From Gammaproteobacteria bacterium (GTDB lineage Bacteria; Pseudomonadota; Gammaproteobacteria; Pseudomonadales; Azotimanducaceae_A), in NCBI GenBank assembly GCA_002714125.1, contig PAWP01000018.1, positions 63,696-74,313 on the forward strand: 10,618 bases of DNA, given 5' to 3'. Shown one piece after another: positions 7,286 to 10,618 of this stretch. Under the pieces are notes generated by a model. That model searched no databases and was not told the origin of the DNA. It was given only the letters and a program-made list of their open reading frames with translations. Within the stretch, counting starts at the first letter, position 1, and each line of letters starts with the position of its first letter. A program made the position numbers and the translations under genes.

Positions 7286-8496
7286 ACCGGCCACTTGAAC
7301 GCATCAAAGTACTGGACTTCAGCCACGTGCTGGCCGGCCCTTTCGCGACCCGAATCCTGGCCGACATGGGGGCCGACGTGGTCCGGGTAAATTCCGAAGA
7401 GCGCGCGACCGGCGCTAACGACCCCGAGTCCACCTACTACGTCATGTGGAACCGCAACAAACGTTCGTTGGCGCTGGACATGTCGGTCCCCGAGTCGCGC
7501 CCCATATGCAAGAGCCTGGCAGAAACCGCCGACGTGGTCATCGACAACTTCTCCGTCGGCGTGCTCGACCGATGGGGGGTTGGCTACGATGAGGTTGCAA
7601 AAGCCAACCCGAGTGTCATCTACATCGAAATGTCCGGCATGGGAGACAACGGTCCCTGGTCTAACTTTGTAACCTACGCCCCTACCATTCATGCCCTCGC
7701 CGGGCTGACTCACCTAACGGGCGTACCCGGCCGCGAGGATATTGGCATCGGCTTTTCCTACAACGATCACCAGGCCGGACTGCACGGCGCAACCGCCATC
7801 TTGGCAGCACTGGAGGCGCGCAAGCGCACCGGCCGCGGGCAGCGCATCGACGTATCGCAGTTTGAGGTGGGCGTGAACTTCGCCGGCCCGACACTCCTTG
7901 ATTTCTTCGAAAACGGCACAGCGGCTAGGCCCACTGGCAACCACCTCCCCTACGATGACGCTGCACCGCATGGCTGCTACCCCTGTGCGGGGCCGGTCTC
8001 AGAGGACCCCGCCGACGAGCGTTGGGTCGCTATTGCCTGCATGATGGACACGCACTGGGAAGCGCTCAAAGGGGTGATGGGCAAGCCAGCATGGGCCAGC
8101 GATGAACGGTTCTCCACCGCTGCAGGGCGCGCAGCGGCAGCGCAGGAACTCGACGAACACGTTGCCACCTGGACGTGCACCGTCTCGGCGACGGAGGCCA
8201 TGCAGACCTGCCAGGCAGCGGGCGTTCCGGCAGGCGTTGTGCAGACCTCGGAAGACCTTGTCGACCACGATGTGCAGAACCGACATACGGGCTTTCTGCA
8301 CGAGATCGCCGAAGAACACCCCGTGCTCGGCCGCACCTTTGCTGACAAGCTGCCCATCCGGTTCGACAAAACCCCATGTGACGCTTATGAACGCTCACAC
8401 ATGCTCGGCGAGGACAACGCGGCCGTACTCAACGAATGGCTTGGCATCAGCGCGGATGAGACCTCACAGCTTGAGGGCGATGGCCTGCTGAAGTAA
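7282..8496 (+). CDS. Class III (CaiB/BaiF) CoA-transferase, catalytic subunit
   Basis: A 404-residue family III CoA-transferase of normal length. RIKVLDFSHVLAGPFATRIL (7-26) and LADMGADVVRVNSEE (26-40) form the N-terminal CoA-binding part; WNRNKRSLALDM (56-67), MSGMGDNGPW (117-126) and HALAGLTHLTG (137-147) are core family motifs. Asp162 in YNDHQAGLHGA (160-170) is the expected catalytic nucleophile. RTGRGQRIDVSQFE (182-195) follows the active-site helix, and the C-terminal return to the N-domain is present (ADKLPIRF, 354-361). It exchanges CoA between an acyl-CoA and a free carboxylate in the cytoplasm; donor and acceptor are unknown. The ATG overlaps the preceding TGA, with AGG (7272-7274) 7 bases upstream. 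Adjacent, unequal class III genes recall heteromeric enzymes such as the benzylsuccinate and succinyl-CoA:malate CoA-transferases, but identity with either cannot be claimed. Confidence 0.93.
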   Translation: MNRPLERIKVLDFSHVLAGPFATRILADMGADVVRVNSEERATGANDPESTYYVMWNRNKRSLALDMSVPESRPICKSLAETADVVIDNFSVGVLDRWGVGYDEVAKANPSVIYIEMSGMGDNGPWSNFVTYAPTIHALAGLTHLTGVPGREDIGIGFSYNDHQAGLHGATAILAALEARKRTGRGQRIDVSQFEVGVNFAGPTLLDFFENGTAARPTGNHLPYDDAAPHGCYPCAGPVSEDPADERWVAIACMMDTHWEALKGVMGKPAWASDERFSTAAGRAAAAQELDEHVATWTCTVSATEAMQTCQAAGVPAGVVQTSEDLVDHDVQNRHTGFLHEIAEEHPVLGRTFADKLPIRFDKTPCDAYERSHMLGEDNAAVLNEWLGISADETSQLEGDGLLK

Positions 8497-8507
8497 GGAA
8501 CAGAGGC

Positions 8508-8667
8508 ATGCCCAACATCCAGCCAATCACCCTTGACCGAACCACCCTCCGTCGAGGCGGCCAGCGAATGCATTGTCCCCAAGGGCGAATAGCACAAGCT
8601 TGAGGCCAATGGCACGAAGCTGGTCCACATCACGCCAGCCTCGAACGGTGACATCCGATACAAGTAA
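8508..8667 (+). pseudogene. small unrecognised ORF with a frameshift and an amber stop
   Basis: Twelve bases after the second CoA-transferase stop, an ATG at 8508 with TAAGGA (8494-8499) 8 bases upstream opens MPNIQPITLDRTTL. That frame then turns to Arg/Gly-rich sequence and stops after 31 codons. The +1 frame continues smoothly as VEAASECIVPKGE, a TAG at 8590-8592, then HKLEANGTKLVHITPASNG and DIRYK, ending at TAA 8665-8667. Skipping one base near 8549-8550 and reading TAG as a sense codon (for example CAG, Gln) would restore a 52-residue protein; 160 bases minus one is exactly 53 codons. Family unknown. It is placed like a genuine operon member, 32 bases before the phosphatase gene. Two lesions make a decayed gene or sequence errors the main options, and chance remains possible. 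Confidence 0.42.
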
Positions 8668-8699
8668 CGGGGTCTTCGCGCCCGCAGGTACCTATAGAA

Positions 8700-9314
8700 A
8701 TGAAAGAGCTGTACTTTGTCCGCCATGGCCAGACCGAGTGGAACGCTATCCGCCGCATGCAGGGCCAGAGAAACTCCAACCTGAACGATATTGGCCGGGG
8801 CCAGGCCGACGTCAATGGTCAGTTCCTAGGAACTCGCGGGATCGAAGCTATGTTTGCCTCCCCACTCGATAGAACCCGGCAGACCGCCGAGATCGTCAAC
8901 CGTTATCTTGACCTACCTGTTACGTTTGACGAACGCATAATGGAATGGGACTGCGGAGACTGGAGCGGTCATATGTATGCGGACATCAAGAAAAAGTGGG
9001 CAGAGCAATGGGCTCTGTGGCACGCCGACCCCTTCAACTATCGCGGCCCGAACTGCGAGAACTACCCCGACATGATTGCGCGCTCGACGCCGTTCTTGGA
9101 CGAACTGCGCCAACATCCTGCGGAACGTATCGCGATTGTCTCTCATGGCATGATTGGCCGGGTCATGGTGTCGATCATGCTGGAGCATGATGCAGCGGAA
9201 ATGCTCTCCTACGGTCAGGACAACGACGTCATCTTCCGGGTGATGTTGAACCCCGACGGCACTCAGGTGGACCACTTCGTCGCTGGCAACGGCCCTCACC
9301 CAGGTCTCAAATAG
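8700..9314 (+). CDS. Histidine phosphatase (phosphoglycerate mutase-like) family protein
   Basis: A 204-residue histidine phosphatase superfamily branch-1 protein with the full catalytic set: FVRHGQTEWN (6-15) supplies Arg8, the phospho-acceptor His9 and Asn15; SPLDRTRQTA (54-63) supplies Arg58; MEWDCGDWSG (81-90) fits ExxxGxWxG with Glu82 as general acid; IVSHGMIGR (146-154) supplies His149. The family removes or moves phosphate on small phosphorylated metabolites in the cytoplasm. True mutases are longer, so a phosphatase role is likelier; the substrate is unknown. Start ATG 8700 leads directly into the first strand, with only a distant AGG about 11 bases upstream. It may be cotranscribed with the CoA-transferases, 203 bases after the second one and 32 after the broken small ORF. 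Confidence 0.92.
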   Translation: MKELYFVRHGQTEWNAIRRMQGQRNSNLNDIGRGQADVNGQFLGTRGIEAMFASPLDRTRQTAEIVNRYLDLPVTFDERIMEWDCGDWSGHMYADIKKKWAEQWALWHADPFNYRGPNCENYPDMIARSTPFLDELRQHPAERIAIVSHGMIGRVMVSIMLEHDAAEMLSYGQDNDVIFRVMLNPDGTQVDHFVAGNGPHPGLK

Positions 9315-9325
9315 GGCGACCGACC

Positions 9326-9559
9326 ATGCTGCCGGTATCGCCGAGCGATCTGCGCGCATCCACAGGCTGCGGCCATAGTCTGATCAATCGCGAAGATTGT
9401 GTTCTGGGACATGCCCAGCTTCTTCCTGGTGGAGAAAATTGTGCCTTCGTGGTCATTGGCGCACTGCTATTGGCTGCTGCCTACGGTTACCACAGGCAGC
9501 GCAACCGGCGCGCTGACGCCGGCCACCGCATCCAACAGCACTTAAATCCGACTCCGTAA
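9326..9559 (+). CDS. hypothetical small protein with one membrane segment (doubtful, possibly frameshifted)
   Basis: As read, this is a 77-codon ORF starting 11 bases after the phosphatase stop, with an AGGG about 9 bases before its ATG. Only its second half looks protein-like: a hydrophobic segment FVVIGALLLAAAYGYH (about residues 41-56) followed by a strongly basic RQRNRR stretch, as in a single-pass inner-membrane protein with a cytoplasmic tail. The first half has no recognisable character. In the overlapping frame a GTG at 9399 or ATG at 9411 gives VFWDMPSFFLVEKIVP, which would run straight into FVVIGALLL if one base were added near 9434-9436. The true gene may therefore be a roughly 50-residue membrane protein broken by a one-base deletion. 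No family is recognised. Confidence 0.35.
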   Translation: MLPVSPSDLRASTGCGHSLINREDCVLGHAQLLPGGENCAFVVIGALLLAAAYGYHRQRNRRADAGHRIQQHLNPTP

Positions 9560-9664
9560 CCCAAGTAGTAGAACGCGAAGCACGGAATGGGGATAAAATG
9601 TTTCATTTGCGGTCATACCTTCTATAGGCCGCGCTTCAAGCCGAAAACTAGTGGGGAGATCCAA

Positions 9665-10618
9665 ATGAATCGAGTGTGGATAGGCGCACTCTGCGTGCTC
9701 ATAGCGCTCCTCACCGGTTGCGATACCGGCGACGACGGCCCGCAGCCAATACCCCCGGCGGCCCAGCTCCGGATCATTAACCTCGTAGGGGACTCGCCAA
9801 CCCTACTGCTGGATTTCTCATCAAACCTGATCCGTGCAATCGGATACGCCGAGTCGACACGCCTGACCCCCGTGCAGCAGGGCACTCACCTGGTTGTCGT
9901 CGGGCACGAAAACGTCCTGGACGGCACTCCGGAGTTGTTTGCCCGCATAGACTCGTTCCCCGTGAACCGTAATCAGGAGATCACCTTGGTCGCGCATGGG
10001 ACCATCAGTGATCCTGTCCTGACCCGGGTTGACGAAGTGGTTGATACTAGTCCTGGTGAGAACGAAGCGGAGATCAAATTCTTCAATGCGGCAACCGGCG
10101 GGAGCTCCTGGAGCGTGTACCTGTCCGACGATCCGAACACCACCTCCATCAACGGACTGTCCGCATTTAACCTCGCCGAAGCCGCGCAGTCCGAACTGCA
10201 GACAGTGAGTGCTGGTGAAAAGCGGATGTTCATCACCGCCTCGGCCGGCGGCGACATCGTCTATGACAGTGGTCCGTTTTCGATCGCAAGGGGCAACCGA
10301 CTGTTTGTCGCGGTTTCCGACAACTTCGGACCCGGCGCCGCTGTGCGCGCGCTGCGCGTAGATCGTAACGGCGCACAGAGCTTCAGCGACGAGCGCATGC
10401 CGGGCGCACTGCGCATCGCCAACTTGATCGCGGGGCTAGGCGACGTTGACATCGTGATCAACGGTTCCGATACCTGGACGGACCTTACGCACGCCACGTT
10501 GACCGACTACCTGGAATTCGGTGCAGACGAGCGCGACCTGGACCTCGTTGTGACCCTTGCCGGGCAGCCTGCCATAGAGCTGCATACAGTCGATCGAACT
10601 CTGGTGTCCGGCGAGCGC
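9665..10618 (+). CDS. DUF4397-like lipoprotein, partial (runs off right edge)
   Basis: From ATG 9665 the frame stays open for 318 codons to the end of the window, so the C-terminus is missing. GGGGAG (9653-9658) lies 6 bases upstream. Residues 1-19 form a lipoprotein signal peptide: short basic N-region, hydrophobic core, and lipobox LTGC with Cys19 as lipidation site. Asp20 at +2 would favour inner-membrane retention under the E. coli Lol rule. An acidic, proline-rich linker follows. The mature part then shows two beta-rich repeats beginning with similar strands, QLRIINLVGDSPTLLLDFSS (34-53) and ALRIANLIAGLGDVDIVING (about 247-266), as in DUF4397 surface proteins, with a further repeat likely from about residue 135 (AEIKFFNAATGG). 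Such proteins are extracytoplasmic with no established function. The high GC and Asp/Thr-rich composition fit the locus. The lipoprotein call is firm; the domain call is moderate. Confidence 0.78.
   Translation, partial: MNRVWIGALCVLIALLTGCDTGDDGPQPIPPAAQLRIINLVGDSPTLLLDFSSNLIRAIGYAESTRLTPVQQGTHLVVVGHENVLDGTPELFARIDSFPVNRNQEITLVAHGTISDPVLTRVDEVVDTSPGENEAEIKFFNAATGGSSWSVYLSDDPNTTSINGLSAFNLAEAAQSELQTVSAGEKRMFITASAGGDIVYDSGPFSIARGNRLFVAVSDNFGPGAAVRALRVDRNGAQSFSDERMPGALRIANLIAGLGDVDIVINGSDTWTDLTHATLTDYLEFGADERDLDLVVTLAGQPAIELHTVDRTLVSGER

Noticed and set aside
7222..7713. 163-codon minus-strand ORF across the CoA-transferase junction
   Set aside because: It is antisense to two motif-complete overlapping genes and has no domain.

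Overview
The window looks like a chromosomal segment from a moderately GC-rich Gram-negative bacterium, most likely a marine or environmental proteobacterium and perhaps a gammaproteobacterium. The reasons are a lipoprotein signal peptide with a lipobox, a DUF1289 cysteine protein, class III CoA-transferases, and the mix of small-molecule oxidoreductases. I cannot place it more precisely. I see no rRNA, tRNA, CRISPR array, transposase or phage gene. Function calls rest on motifs read by eye, not on database searches.

Layout. Bases 1-174 hold the tail of a VOC (glyoxalase-fold) protein broken by an in-frame TGA. A complete Gfo/Idh/MocA oxidoreductase follows (256-1236, +). After a 459-base gap with no convincing gene comes a luciferase-like, probably F420- or FMN-dependent oxidoreductase (1696-2562, +), preceded by an 8-bp inverted repeat. 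Converging on it is a minus-strand unit read from right to left: a DUF1289 protein (about 5856-5659), a small unrecognised ORF that appears frameshifted (5547-5288), an extended SDR/NAD-dependent epimerase whose ATG overlaps the end of that ORF (5291-4350), and, after a 364-base gap, an enolase-superfamily sugar-acid dehydratase-like protein (3985-2843). Divergent from this unit, on the plus strand, are two different class III (CaiB/BaiF) CoA-transferases overlapping by ATGA (6119-7285 and 7282-8496). They are followed by a second broken small ORF (8508-8667), a histidine phosphatase (8700-9314), a doubtful small membrane ORF (9326-9559), and a DUF4397-like lipoprotein that runs off the right edge (9665 to the end).

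How they may work together (inference). The two CoA-transferases look like a heteromeric enzyme in which only the second subunit keeps the catalytic Asp. With the dehydratase-like enolase, the MocA dehydrogenase, the SDR reductase and the luciferase-like oxidoreductase, they have the look of a catabolic accessory region in which an organic acid is activated as a CoA thioester and then reduced or dehydrated. No substrate can be named from sequence alone, and there is no transporter or regulator gene in the window.

The most unusual aspect is the number of apparently broken small genes. There is a stop in the VOC gene, a one-base frameshift at a T6 run in an 86-residue ORF with a strong Shine-Dalgarno, a frameshift plus an amber stop in a 52-residue ORF, and a possible frameshift in a small membrane ORF. 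The larger genes are all open. Either small genes are decaying here, or the sequence carries errors that were noticed only in the short genes.
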